From NCBI GenBank assembly GCA_900315065.1, contig OMXQ01000015.1, positions 1 through 38,278 of the forward strand: a stretch of DNA of 38,278 nt, in the 5' to 3' direction. Shown here one piece after another: positions 23,571 through 30,835 of this stretch. The first letter of the stretch is position 1; every line of letters begins with the position of its first letter. The notes beneath the pieces are model-generated. The model saw nothing but the letters and a program-made list of their open reading frames with translations, made no database searches and was not told the origin of the DNA. The translations under genes and the position numbers were made by a program. Source of the DNA: an uncultured Erysipelotrichaceae bacterium. GTDB taxonomy: Bacteria; Bacillota_I; Bacilli_A; Erysipelotrichales; Erysipelotrichaceae.

Positions 23571-24239
23571 TTATTTCAAGACCGGCTTGAGATCTTCAAA
23601 GCACTCCTTTCTGACATAATGAATAGCAAGGTTGCCAGCATAGTCCTTCAGATTCTTATCTGCACCATGTGCTAACAGCTGGTTGACCAGTTCCGGAACA
23701 CCGCTGTATGCAGCTCTCATCAAAGCTGTGCATCCCTTATTATCCTGGGCATTGACATCTGCACCTGCCTTCAGCAGCATATCAATGATTTCACTCTTAT
23801 AGCCGATCACAGCTTCCATCAGAGCCGTACGCCCGCTTTCATCACGGGCATTGACATCTGCACCTTTGGAAATCAGATACTCTACAGTTTCTTCCTGGCC
23901 AAGCAATGAAGCTCTCATCAGAGAATTTCTGCCCTTATTATCACGAGCATTGATATTGGCACCTGCATGCAGAATCATCCGGCAGATTTCGGTGTGTCCG
24001 TTTTTGGCAGCACCCATCAGAGCAGTTTTATTATTATTGTCACGTGCTCTTGTGTCAGCGCCGTTATCCAGCAGGTAACGAACGATTTCCGTGTAGCCGC
24101 GCTTGGCACTTCTCATTAATGCGGTACGGCCGTCACCATTGGCGATGTTGACATCAGCACCCTTGGCGACCTGTGCACACAGCTTGCCGAAATCACCGGC
24201 AGCTGCAGCATCGAAGAATTCCTGATTAACCTGATCCAT
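23571..24239 (-). CDS. Ankyrin-repeat protein
   Basis: A 222-residue protein made almost wholly of about six 33-residue ankyrin repeats. Typical units are GRTALMRSAKRGYTEIVRYL, KTALMGAAKNGHTEICRMIL and GCTALMRAAYSGVPELVNQL. There is no signal peptide or membrane segment, so it is a cytoplasmic protein-binding scaffold of unknown partner. The start is the ATG at 24239, with AGGAGG at good spacing; the longer frame to 24326 would read through the upstream terminator. It sits 21 bases before the EF-G-like gene and is probably co-transcribed with it. Confidence 0.88.
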   Translation of the reverse strand: MDQVNQEFFDAAAAGDFGKLCAQVAKGADVNIANGDGRTALMRSAKRGYTEIVRYLLDNGADTRARDNNNKTALMGAAKNGHTEICRMILHAGANINARDNKGRNSLMRASLLGQEETVEYLISKGADVNARDESGRTALMEAVIGYKSEIIDMLLKAGADVNAQDNKGCTALMRAAYSGVPELVNQLLAHGADKNLKDYAGNLAIHYVRKECFEDLKPVLK

Positions 24240-24276
24240 AATTTTTTCCTCCTTTAATATGACTGAGTTAATAGAA

Positions 24277-24303
24277 TAAAAAAGCGTACGCATGCGCCCG
24301 CTT
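24277..24303 (-). terminator. Terminator/attenuator upstream of the ankyrin gene
   Basis: On the minus strand AGCG...CGCT arms around GGCGCATGCGTA are followed by six T. The 3' arm TGCGTAC can instead pair with GTACGCA further upstream (around 24370-24376), giving an alternative longer fold. Confidence 0.6.
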
Positions 24304-24403
24304 AAATCCCATATAAATTCCTGCATACCCCGCCGAAAAGAACTTCAACCCCTTCCGCAGGGCCGCTTGTGCGTACAGTAAAAAGACCATTTCTGTTTGC
24401 CAT
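24302..24403 (-). CDS. Small ORF (33 aa) or part of a structured leader RNA
   Basis: An ATG-started frame of 33 codons begins MANRNGLFTVRTSGPAEG and ends with Cys-Arg-Asn-Leu-Tyr-Gly-Ile, just before a terminator. Its ribosome site is poor (GGTGAT). The same DNA folds well as RNA: GTACGCA pairs with TGCGTAC, GCCC with GGGC, and CCTGC with GCAGG, all nested. It may therefore be a non-coding RNA or attenuator rather than a gene. I do not recognise either a protein or an RNA family. Confidence 0.4.
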   Translation of the reverse strand: MANRNGLFTVRTSGPAEGVEVLFGGVCRNLYGI

Positions 24404-24448
24404 GATTATCACCAGTTCTTTCAAGCAGGATGCTTTGCTTCGTAATTT

Positions 24449-24476
24449 CACTATAGCAGATTTCTGTTTTCATTCA
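24449..24476 (-). promoter_or_regulatory. Promoter for the small ORF/RNA upstream of the ankyrin gene
   Basis: On the minus strand TTGAAT and TATAGT are separated by 16 bases. Transcription would start about 40 bases before the small ORF. The short leader can form a GAAGCA/TGCTT hairpin. Confidence 0.5.
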
Positions 24477-24490
24477 ATAGAGTTTCCATG

Positions 24491-24522
24491 AAAAAAGGCA
24501 GAAATGCATCGGTATTCTGCCT
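24491..24522 (-). terminator. Terminator after the small membrane protein gene
   Basis: AGGCAGAA and TTCTGCCT pair on the minus strand around an ATACCGATGCAT-type loop, followed by six T. Confidence 0.85.
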
Positions 24523-24539
24523 CCGGCTTGTAAACGCTT

Positions 24540-24929
24540 TCAATTTACTGCTTTCCAGATCCGGTACTGCCTTTGAAAATATGGTTTCAATACAGTATTC
24601 CCGCACATAAACGTAACTTTGTTCTGACTCATTACCAGCAGCTGCAATGTCTGGCTCTGACTCATGCCTCTTTTGCAGAAACTCTGGCTGATATGGACAA
24701 TCACTTCATCGTCATCTTTGATTTCATATGTCACGGCATCAATTGTCTGATAAGGTCTTGTGGAAGAAATCTCCATGGTAATAATGTCACCATTGTCCTG
24801 AACAGGCCTGCCGGCGATGACGATGCCGCTGTCAGAAATGTTTCTTTCAACTCCCAGATAGCCTGCTGCGATGATCAGCAGAATGGAAATACTGAAGAAT
24901 ATTATCTCTTTTCCTTTCGTCATAATCAT
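24540..24929 (-). CDS. Small membrane-anchored protein of unknown function
   Basis: A 129-residue protein with one N-terminal membrane helix (IIFFSISILLIIAAGYLGV) and an extracellular, beta-rich remainder containing VTYEIKDDDEVIVHISQSF. It has two cysteines, at SFCKRG and FMCGN, that might pair. I do not recognise a family. Its ATG overlaps the stop of the MscS gene (ATGA), so the two are translationally coupled, hinting at a channel-associated role. Confidence 0.7.
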   Translation of the reverse strand: MIMTKGKEIIFFSISILLIIAAGYLGVERNISDSGIVIAGRPVQDNGDIITMEISSTRPYQTIDAVTYEIKDDDEVIVHISQSFCKRGMSQSQTLQLLVMSQNKVTFMCGNTVLKPYFQRQYRIWKAVN

Positions 24930-25780
24930 TGCAGAATCTGGACTTTGTTATAAGGAATCTCGATATTTTCTTTTGCGAATTCTTCCAGAAGCGAAGATCT
25001 TACAGAAGAACACACGGCAAAGGAAGAAATATAATCCGCACACGCAACAGGAAACTTCATTTCAACACCAGAATCCAGGAAATTCTCTACTCTCACATTG
25101 ACAAAAGGATTACCGGCTTTTTTCTGTGCCTGGCTTCTGACATCTATAACTCCTTCTGTTTCAGATAAAACTTTGTTAATAACGCTGCGCACTTTTTCAA
25201 TGTCGCTTTCATAGGCAACCGGAACACTGAGCATGCATACATATCCCTTTTCATTCCTGCGGCGATTATCAATGACAGCGCTGTTCATGACGGAATTCGG
25301 AATAACAAGCTGTGTATTTTCAAAAGTTTCCAGAACTGTATGACGGAAAGTAATCTTCCTGACCGTACCGGAAATTCCCTTGTCTTTAAGAACGATAAAG
25401 TCTCCTACTTCAAATGGTTCCGACAAGGACATGAAGAAGCCGGCAATAAAATTACCGAATGTTTCCTGGGCCGCAAGACCTAAAACTACTGAAGCAACCG
25501 AAGTAGCTCCTAATAATGTCCTGCCGACGCTGTCTAACGGAATAATCCAGGAAATAATATTCATGAAGGCAATCACATAAAGAATTGTCCTGATGATCCG
25601 GTTGAGATACTGCATGGATACAGCACTGGCATGTTTCTTTTCAACTGACTTTTTCAAACCGTGATAAGAAAGCTTTACCAGTATATGCGTAATCAGCAGA
25701 ACAACAAGTGTATATATTGCAAAGGCAATAAAGCCGTTTTTGAAGAATGTATTTCCAAATGTCCAGATTGTCTCTTCCAT
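24926..25780 (-). CDS. MscS-family mechanosensitive channel
   Basis: A 284-residue small-conductance channel that releases solutes on osmotic downshock. Three hydrophobic helices occupy residues 15-125. The pore-lining helix region reads GLAAQETFGNFIAGFFMSLSEPF, followed by the beta domain (DFIVLKDKGISGTVRKITFRHTVLETF) with the family segment LVIPNSVM, then the alpha/beta C-terminal cage. The length is typical for MscS. Confidence 0.92.
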   Translation of the reverse strand: MEETIWTFGNTFFKNGFIAFAIYTLVVLLITHILVKLSYHGLKKSVEKKHASAVSMQYLNRIIRTILYVIAFMNIISWIIPLDSVGRTLLGATSVASVVLGLAAQETFGNFIAGFFMSLSEPFEVGDFIVLKDKGISGTVRKITFRHTVLETFENTQLVIPNSVMNSAVIDNRRRNEKGYVCMLSVPVAYESDIEKVRSVINKVLSETEGVIDVRSQAQKKAGNPFVNVRVENFLDSGVEMKFPVACADYISSFAVCSSVRSSLLEEFAKENIEIPYNKVQILQ

Positions 25781-25792
25781 AAATGTGTTCTC

Positions 25793-26503
25793 CTATTTCA
25801 GAAGCCTGTTATACGACTTCCACTCAGGCATAAAGCGCTCTACTACATCATAAAATGCGGAAGAATGATTGGGAACCAGAATATGCGTATATTCATGCAG
25901 CAGAACATACTGCAGGCAGCCCAGAGGATAATGAATCAGCCGCAGAGAAATGCGGATCGTAGAACGCCCCGGCGTACAGGAACCCCAGCGGGAAGTCATA
26001 TACCGCAAAGATATGGAAGGCAGCTTCTTTCCATTCGCCATGCAGATTTCCCGGTCCCATTGTCCCCTTTCCTGCGCAATCAGACCAGCCAGTTTCTTTC
26101 CGGCTGCTTTATAGAACAAAGCATTTCTGACTTCTTCTGTATCATGCGCCAGGGAATAGCGGATAATCCTGTGCTCTTCATCCACGCTGATCCGATCCAG
26201 ATGAAAAGGAACAACCTCCACCTTGTAATTTTCGCCAAGCCAGGCAGCTGTCTTTGTGTCCGAGCCGGTTCTTGTACCGATGCTTTGTCTCTCATTGGAC
26301 CTGTCGCAGCGGGCAATCCACCTGCTTTTCGACTGTATGAAAGAAATGATGCTTTCTTCTGAAGTACGCCAGGGACAGGTAATATGAAGACTGCCGTCAT
26401 CATTCACCCGCAGGTACATATTCCGGTTACGTTTGTATTCAATCTGAACCAGGCGGTCTCTGCCTGCCGTGCTGATCTCAATGGTCTTGTCCATGCCACT
26501 CAT
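25793..26503 (-). CDS. YgjP/DUF45-family zinc metallopeptidase
   Basis: About 236 residues from the ATG at 26503. The zinc site HEYTHILVPNHSSAFYDVV gives HExxH plus a third His, and SLRYMTSRWGSCTP is the family signature upstream of it. Members are cytoplasmic gluzincin-like proteins often linked to restriction or repair loci, with unknown substrates. Alternative starts are at 26527 and 26494; the 26503 ATG has a GGGGG tract 5 bases upstream. It lies 12 bases from the MscS gene and may form an operon with it. Confidence 0.85.
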   Translation of the reverse strand: MSGMDKTIEISTAGRDRLVQIEYKRNRNMYLRVNDDGSLHITCPWRTSEESIISFIQSKSRWIARCDRSNERQSIGTRTGSDTKTAAWLGENYKVEVVPFHLDRISVDEEHRIIRYSLAHDTEEVRNALFYKAAGKKLAGLIAQERGQWDREICMANGKKLPSISLRYMTSRWGSCTPGRSTIRISLRLIHYPLGCLQYVLLHEYTHILVPNHSSAFYDVVERFMPEWKSYNRLLK

Positions 26504-26544
26504 TATACCCCCGATTTTCTCAGGCATCGGGATAAAAAAAGTAC

Positions 26545-26576
26545 TTGCATTTCCAGGATGACTGGGTTACTATACT
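26545..26576 (+). promoter_or_regulatory. Promoter of tRNA-His
   Basis: TTGCAT (26545-26550) followed at 17 bases by TACTAT (26568-26573), overlapping TATACT (26571-26576). The start point would be only a few bases before the tRNA. It is divergent to the metallopeptidase gene. Confidence 0.55.
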
Positions 26577-26585
26577 TAGGCACCT

Positions 26586-26663
26586 GGCGGTTATGGTGAA
26601 GTTGGTTAACACACTGGATTGTGGCTCCAGCACTCGTGGGTTCGAGTCCCACTAATCGCCCCA
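26586..26663 (+). tRNA. tRNA-His (anticodon GTG)
   Basis: A cloverleaf with anticodon stem CTGGA/TCCAG and loop TTGTGGC (anticodon GTG). G-1 is encoded and pairs with the discriminator C73; the T-loop is GGGTTCGAGTCCC and CCA is encoded. It is the only plus-strand gene between 5 and 33 kb. Confidence 0.97.
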
Positions 26664-26668
26664 TGCAG

Positions 26669-26695
26669 ATCAGCTTGCAAAAGCTGATTTTTTTT
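26669..26695 (+). terminator. Terminator of tRNA-His
   Basis: ATCAGCTT-GCAA-AAGCTGAT followed by a run of seven T. Confidence 0.9.
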
Positions 26696-26720
26696 GTACC
26701 TTCTTATCCATTATTTGTGC

Positions 26721-27461
26721 TTATTCTTTGTTTTCCTGATCATTTTTCTGCAATTGCTGCAGATAACGGACAGCCGGCGAATCTGTTTTCAGCTGGGCTT
26801 CTTTGCTTGTGTCATAGGGTGAGGATGCCGCAAACAAACGCAGCTTTCCAACGGACTCTCCCAAGGTGAGCAAAGCCAGATCTTCCCTGTTTACGGCCAG
26901 ATCTGCCTCTCCTGGTACTTTGTCGCTTTCTTTTCTGGAAAGATCCAGGCCCTGCCTGTCTTTCAACGCAGCTATTCTTACATTTTCCAATAAACATCCG
27001 GTCAAAGGAACATCGCCGTTTCTTTCAATTTCGATATAGACATCTGCTCTTTCCCCTGCCGTTAATGAACTCAGCGCCGTACTGTCCCCGTTCAAGGCAT
27101 AAATTGTCTGTCCCTTTTTCAACTGCAGGACAGGATTATCCGGCAGAGAAGAAGCATCATACAGCATATGCTTGTAAAACAAAGAGCCGGCTGGTATCAT
27201 CCCCTGAATTTCTGTATATTTCCCGATCATATCTTCCGGCTTGTTGTATGTATTATCCAGCAGATATGCAGAAGGCACCTGGATTTCAACCAGATCCTCT
27301 TCTTTGATTTCCGTACGAGGAGGTATATCATGGGCAGCTACATACGTTGTTGCCAGATTCATCTTCTGCTTTACTTCTGCACCTACCAGAAAGAAAAACA
27401 GAAAAAGCAGAATACATACGCAGCCAGCCAGGAACAATACTTTGGAAATGATCTTCTTCAT
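26721..27461 (-). CDS. SAF-domain protein similar to pilus assembly CpaB/RcpC
   Basis: A 246-residue protein with one N-terminal membrane helix (VLFLAGCVCILLFLFFFLVG) followed by a SAF domain (TYVAAHDIPPRTEIKEEDLVEIQVP...GMIPAGSLFYKHML) and a CpaB-like extracytoplasmic region with LQLKKGQTIYAL and AGERADVYIEI. CpaB/RcpC proteins belong to tight-adherence (Flp) pilus machines, but no other pilus gene is nearby. It may serve a distant locus or a different envelope task. Confidence 0.75.
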   Translation of the reverse strand: MKKIISKVLFLAGCVCILLFLFFFLVGAEVKQKMNLATTYVAAHDIPPRTEIKEEDLVEIQVPSAYLLDNTYNKPEDMIGKYTEIQGMIPAGSLFYKHMLYDASSLPDNPVLQLKKGQTIYALNGDSTALSSLTAGERADVYIEIERNGDVPLTGCLLENVRIAALKDRQGLDLSRKESDKVPGEADLAVNREDLALLTLGESVGKLRLFAASSPYDTSKEAQLKTDSPAVRYLQQLQKNDQENKE

Positions 27462-27492
27462 ATCTATCCTCCTGCTGTATTGTTCACGCCGA

Positions 27493-27523
27493 AAAGAAAA
27501 AGTCCGGAAATACTCCGGACATT
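27493..27523 (-). terminator. Terminator after the 65-residue protein gene
   Basis: GTCCGGAGTATTTCCGGAC followed by TTTTT on the minus strand, directly beyond the stop codon. Confidence 0.85.
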
Positions 27524-27525
27524 TT

Positions 27526-27723
27526 TCAATTCAATGGATTTTCGATGAGGTAGTAAACATTCTGCAGCGGCAGGAAACGATCCTGATCCCTGCAAGTTAC
27601 TACCATGATTGTCTTGCCGTTCTCATCCTTCATCCTGGTGAATCTGCCTTTGTAGATCTCGTGGTCGCCGGCATAAATCAATACATTTCTGCCGACAAAG
27701 CGTTCCACTTCGCATCGTTTCAT
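27526..27723 (-). CDS. Small SH3-like hypothetical protein
   Basis: A 65-residue protein with alternating beta-strand pattern (VGRNVLIYAGDHEIYKGRF, KTIMVVTCRDQDRFLPLQN), suggesting a small barrel of Sm/SH3 type that might bind RNA, DNA or peptide. It starts at ATG 27723 with a GGAGG-type ribosome site and has its own terminator. I cannot name a family. Confidence 0.65.
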   Translation of the reverse strand: MKRCEVERFVGRNVLIYAGDHEIYKGRFTRMKDENGKTIMVVTCRDQDRFLPLQNVYYLIENPLN

Positions 27724-27825
27724 ATGTCACACCTCCTTATACGCACATTTTATATCTGATTTTTGTGAAAGGAAGATGGCAGAGGGATGAATTTGAATTG
27801 AATTTACAATTGTGATGAAAAAAGA

Positions 27826-27855
27826 CCCTGCCGCAATGACAGGATCTTATACACA
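27826..27855 (-). terminator. Terminator of the rnf operon
   Basis: GATCCTG-TCATTGCGG-CAGGGTC followed by six T on the minus strand, just after the rnfB stop codon. It confirms that the short rnfB ends the operon. Confidence 0.85.
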
Positions 27856-28140
27856 TTATGCTTCAGCGTGTTCAGCAAGATACTTTCTGATAGCTTCCTT
27901 GGCATCTGCCTTGGACGGCTTGCACTGATCAATATTGCATTCACCGGAAACAAGCTTTTCAGCCATGCCGGCGCAGCCAGGGTTTCCGCAGCCGCCGCAG
28001 TTATAGCCAGGCAGCATAGCGAGAACATCAGCAACTCTTGTATCTTCCTTAACGTAGAACTTCTTGGATGCAAAGCCCAGAACGGCACCGAGAACAGCAC
28101 CAAGGACCAGCATCAGAACAAAACACTTTAAGATTTCCAT
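27856..28140 (-). CDS. rnfB: Minimal RnfB subunit (anchor plus one Fe-S motif)
   Basis: Only 94 residues: an N-terminal membrane helix (LMLVLGAVLGAVLGFA) and one Fe-S motif, CGGCGNPGC plus a distal Cys (Cys48, Cys51, Cys56, Cys73), matching the N-terminal domain of RnfB. The usual C-terminal part with two or more ferredoxin-type 4Fe-4S domains is absent. The stop is followed at once by a terminator and I see no continuation in other frames, so this is a genuinely short gene rather than a frameshift. In standard Rnf, RnfB accepts electrons from ferredoxin, so this complex may use another entry route. Confidence 0.85.
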   Translation of the reverse strand: MEILKCFVLMLVLGAVLGAVLGFASKKFYVKEDTRVADVLAMLPGYNCGGCGNPGCAGMAEKLVSGECNIDQCKPSKADAKEAIRKYLAEHAEA

Positions 28141-28141
28141 G

Positions 28142-28324
28142 TTATTTCTCCTCTTTCTGATATGGTTTGATTCTTGATCCGCAATCGGTGATACCGCAGG
28201 ACCCGCAATTAGGTGTCAGATTCTCACAGCCTTCCGGTACCGGTGTCTTTTTATTTGCGGCAAACAGCCAGGCATTCAGCCCGAGAAGTGCGACTGCGAT
28301 CAGGATTGCGATAACAGCCTTCAT
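28142..28324 (-). CDS. 60-residue membrane Cys-motif protein in the rnf operon
   Basis: A small protein between rnfA and rnfB. One membrane helix (AVIAILIAVALLGLNAWLFA) is followed by Cys33, Cys40, Cys43 and Cys48 in CENLTPNCGSCGITDC, and a basic tail. The CxxCxxxxC core mirrors the CGGCGNPGC motif of the neighbouring RnfB. Four cysteines could hold a 4Fe-4S cluster. It starts 1 base after rnfA ends and stops 1 base before rnfB begins, so it is clearly part of the operon. I do not recognise a named family; it might be an extra electron carrier of this Rnf. Confidence 0.75.
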   Translation of the reverse strand: MKAVIAILIAVALLGLNAWLFAANKKTPVPEGCENLTPNCGSCGITDCGSRIKPYQKEEK

Positions 28325-28325
28325 C

Positions 28326-28898
28326 TTAAACCAGACCTGCAAGAGCAGAGAATGCAATTGCCATAATACCAGCACAGACAAAAGCAATCGGGTTGCCCTT
28401 GAACGGCTTCGGCAGGTCATTGCCATTCAGTCTTTCACGAATTGTAGCGAAGATGACCAGCATCAGCATGAAACCGGCAGGTGTAGCAACGGAGTTAACC
28501 ATTGTCTGCAGAAGATTGTAGTTCTGTGTGATGTTATCCTGTGCTACGTAAAGAACTGTGCAGTTTGTTGTGATCAGAGGCAGATAGATACCTAACTGCT
28601 TGTACAGACCTGGAGAATACTTCTTCAGGAACAATTCAACGAACTGAACGAAGGCAGCAATCAGCAGAATGAAGGTGATCAGTTCCATGTATTCGAGCTG
28701 CAGCGGTACCAGAATGAAATGATACAGTGCCCATGAAAGAACAGATGCACCGAAGATAACGAAGATAACAGCCAGGCCCATGCCGAGAGCGGAATCCAGA
28801 TGAGTGGATACGCCCATGAACGGACACATACCCAGGAACTTAGTCAGGACAATGTTGTTGATCAGCATTGCACTGATAAACAGCGCAAATAAATTCAT
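28326..28898 (-). CDS. rnfA: Rnf complex membrane subunit RnfA
   Basis: A 190-residue, six-helix membrane protein, homologous to NqrE. The N-terminus LFALFISAMLINNIVLTKFLGMCPFMG and the symmetric INLPLITTNC-type segment (here IYLPLITTNCTVLYVAQ) carry the cysteines that hold the membrane-embedded iron-sulfur centre between RnfA and RnfE. Length is canonical. It follows rnfE after two bases. Confidence 0.95.
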   Translation of the reverse strand: MNLFALFISAMLINNIVLTKFLGMCPFMGVSTHLDSALGMGLAVIFVIFGASVLSWALYHFILVPLQLEYMELITFILLIAAFVQFVELFLKKYSPGLYKQLGIYLPLITTNCTVLYVAQDNITQNYNLLQTMVNSVATPAGFMLMLVIFATIRERLNGNDLPKPFKGNPIAFVCAGIMAIAFSALAGLV

Positions 28899-28900
28899 AC

Positions 28901-29554
28901 TTACTTAGCCTCCTTCTTGGAGTCCTTCTTTTCAAGGCCTGCCTTATAAGCAGCAACAGCAGCAGCCAGACATGCAAATGTGAAGAAGGAACCTGTCTGT
29001 TCCGTCATAAACGGAATTGTATATGCCTGCGGAATCAATCTTATAGAGAAGATGACAGCGGAACCGGCAAATGGATTTGTCAATTCAAGAACACCTGTAC
29101 CCAGGATTTCTCTGATCAGGGACATAGCCAGCAGGGAACAAGTATAAGCAAGACCCATCATCAGACCATCCTTGGCGGAATCAACAACATTATGAGAACA
29201 TGCATAAGCTTCAGCACGACCCAGGATAATGCAGTTGACAACGATCAGGGAAAGGAATGCACCCAATGCAGTATACAGATCCGGCGCATAAGCGTTCAGG
29301 AACATCTGCAGAATTGTAACCAATGTAGCAATAACAACGATATAAACCGGGATATGAATATCATCCGGTGTAATCTTGGCTACCAGGGAAACAACGACGT
29401 TGGATAATACCAGAACTGCAACAACGGAAAGGCCCATGCCCAATGCGTTATTGATTGAGGTGGAAAGTGCCAATGTAGAACAGATACCAAGATACAGACC
29501 AAAGACAGGATTATCTGTAATCAGTCTGGAAATGAAACTTCTCTTTTCTTCCAT
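28901..29554 (-). CDS. rnfE: Rnf complex membrane subunit RnfE
   Basis: A 217-residue membrane protein homologous to NqrD and to RnfA. It has LGICSTLALSTSINNALGMG and LSLIVVNCIILGRAEAYA, placing Cys residues at the equivalent Fe-S site, and six hydrophobic helices. A Lys-rich C-terminal tail is short. It sits between rnfG and rnfA with gaps of a few bases. Confidence 0.94.
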   Translation of the reverse strand: MEEKRSFISRLITDNPVFGLYLGICSTLALSTSINNALGMGLSVVAVLVLSNVVVSLVAKITPDDIHIPVYIVVIATLVTILQMFLNAYAPDLYTALGAFLSLIVVNCIILGRAEAYACSHNVVDSAKDGLMMGLAYTCSLLAMSLIREILGTGVLELTNPFAGSAVIFSIRLIPQAYTIPFMTEQTGSFFTFACLAAAVAAYKAGLEKKDSKKEAK

Positions 29555-29566
29555 ATTGTGACCTCC

Positions 29567-30826
29567 TTACTTGGCAGCCTTCAAAGCGGCAGCAGCCATG
29601 CCCTTGACAGCGTTGGAAGTGTATGTAGCACCAGAGAGACCGTCAATAGAAGAATCCAGAGTTGCCCCTTCGAAATCCTTCAGACCGCCGTCCTTGAAGT
29701 AGTCATCACCGACACCGTCGCCGTCATCAGCACCATCGAGATCTGTGATCGAAACAATCTTGCCGTCCTTGACAGTGATCGTAGCTGTGAGCTTGCCGGA
29801 GAAACCCTGGGCTGTGCATGCGAATGTACCGTCGCCGTTGTCCTTGGCTTCAGCCTTGGCAGAAGAATAATCTTCTGTACCAAGTGTGTTGCCGGCAGCT
29901 GCAGAAGCAGCCGGAGCAGCAGATTCACCGCTTGCAGCCTTCAGAGCAGCCTGTACCATAGCAGCTACGCCCTGGGAAGTATTTGTAGCACCGGATTCAA
30001 GATCCATCTCATCATCCAGTGTCTTGCCCTTGTAGGAATCAGTACGGCCGCTGAAGAAATCATCACCGACACCGTCGCCGTTTTCAGAACCGGAGACATC
30101 TGTGATGGAATCAACCTTGCCGTCCTTGACAGTAATGGTTGCCTGCAGATCGCTGGCAAAGCCTGCAGCCTTGCATGCATAAACACCATCACCCTTGTCT
30201 TCACAACTTGCCTTACGGGAAGAGAAATCAGCCTGGCCGAGAACTTCAGCCTTGGCTGCTTCCGGAGCAGCCGGCTTGGCGGCATCAGCATCGAAGGAAA
30301 TACCCTGGATGTTGTTGAAAATCTCTTCAGCCTGGGTGACAGACTCACCGACAGCTGTAGTTGTAATTGTTGCACCAGAGATCAGAGGCATAGCATCTGT
30401 AGAAGTCAGCTGCTTGACCTGATCAGCGTAATCATCATCGAAAGCCTTGGAACCCTTGCCCTGTGTTTCGTTGGACTCAAGACCCTTGTAACCTACGATC
30501 TTGCCGTCGTTATCGAAAGCGATCGCAAACTTGAAGCCGTCAGAAGAATAACCCTGGCCTGTCAATGTGAAGACATAACCTTCGCCCTTGGCTTCATAAA
30601 TACCTTCGACCTTGTCATATTCATCTGTCTTGTACTTGGAAGTAACATCTTCGAATTCACCATCCGGGAAGAATTCTTCCAATGTACCCTGAACAGCCTT
30701 TAATGAGTTGGCATCAATAATCGGCTTTGTAATCTTGTTGACGGAAGACAACAGAAGACCTGCAACTGCGCAGACAACTGACAGGAGGACTGCCTTATAT
30801 GCACTAGAATTCTTATCCATATTCAC
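29567..30826 (-). CDS. rnfG: RnfG fused to two extra FMN-binding domains
   Basis: A 419-residue protein, about twice the usual RnfG. Residues 1-175 are standard RnfG: one membrane helix (AVLLSVVCAVAGLLLSS) and an extracytoplasmic FMN_bind domain ending in the flavinylation motif LISGATITT (Thr153). Two further FMN_bind-like domains follow, at about 205-300 and 320-419, with ESGATNTS (Thr281) and LSGATYTS (Thr401). They are near-duplicates of each other, sharing DGKV/IxSITD and DGDGVGDDxF, and are joined by Ala/Pro-rich linkers. All three motifs are intact, so ApbE could attach three FMN. The start could be the first ATG (30826) or MDKNSS (30820). Confidence 0.9.
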   Translation of the reverse strand: MNMDKNSSAYKAVLLSVVCAVAGLLLSSVNKITKPIIDANSLKAVQGTLEEFFPDGEFEDVTSKYKTDEYDKVEGIYEAKGEGYVFTLTGQGYSSDGFKFAIAFDNDGKIVGYKGLESNETQGKGSKAFDDDYADQVKQLTSTDAMPLISGATITTTAVGESVTQAEEIFNNIQGISFDADAAKPAAPEAAKAEVLGQADFSSRKASCEDKGDGVYACKAAGFASDLQATITVKDGKVDSITDVSGSENGDGVGDDFFSGRTDSYKGKTLDDEMDLESGATNTSQGVAAMVQAALKAASGESAAPAASAAAGNTLGTEDYSSAKAEAKDNGDGTFACTAQGFSGKLTATITVKDGKIVSITDLDGADDGDGVGDDYFKDGGLKDFEGATLDSSIDGLSGATYTSNAVKGMAAAALKAAK

Positions 30827-30835
30827 ATTTCCTCC

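Noticed and set aside
27724-27855. Missing ferredoxin domains of RnfB hidden by a frameshift
   Set aside because: No frame in this stretch contains further CxxCxxC motifs, and a terminator directly follows the stop.
29558-30703. 381-codon plus-strand frame opposite rnfG
   Set aside because: It mirrors the biased codons of the repeated FMN_bind domains; rnfG is certain from its motifs and operon position.
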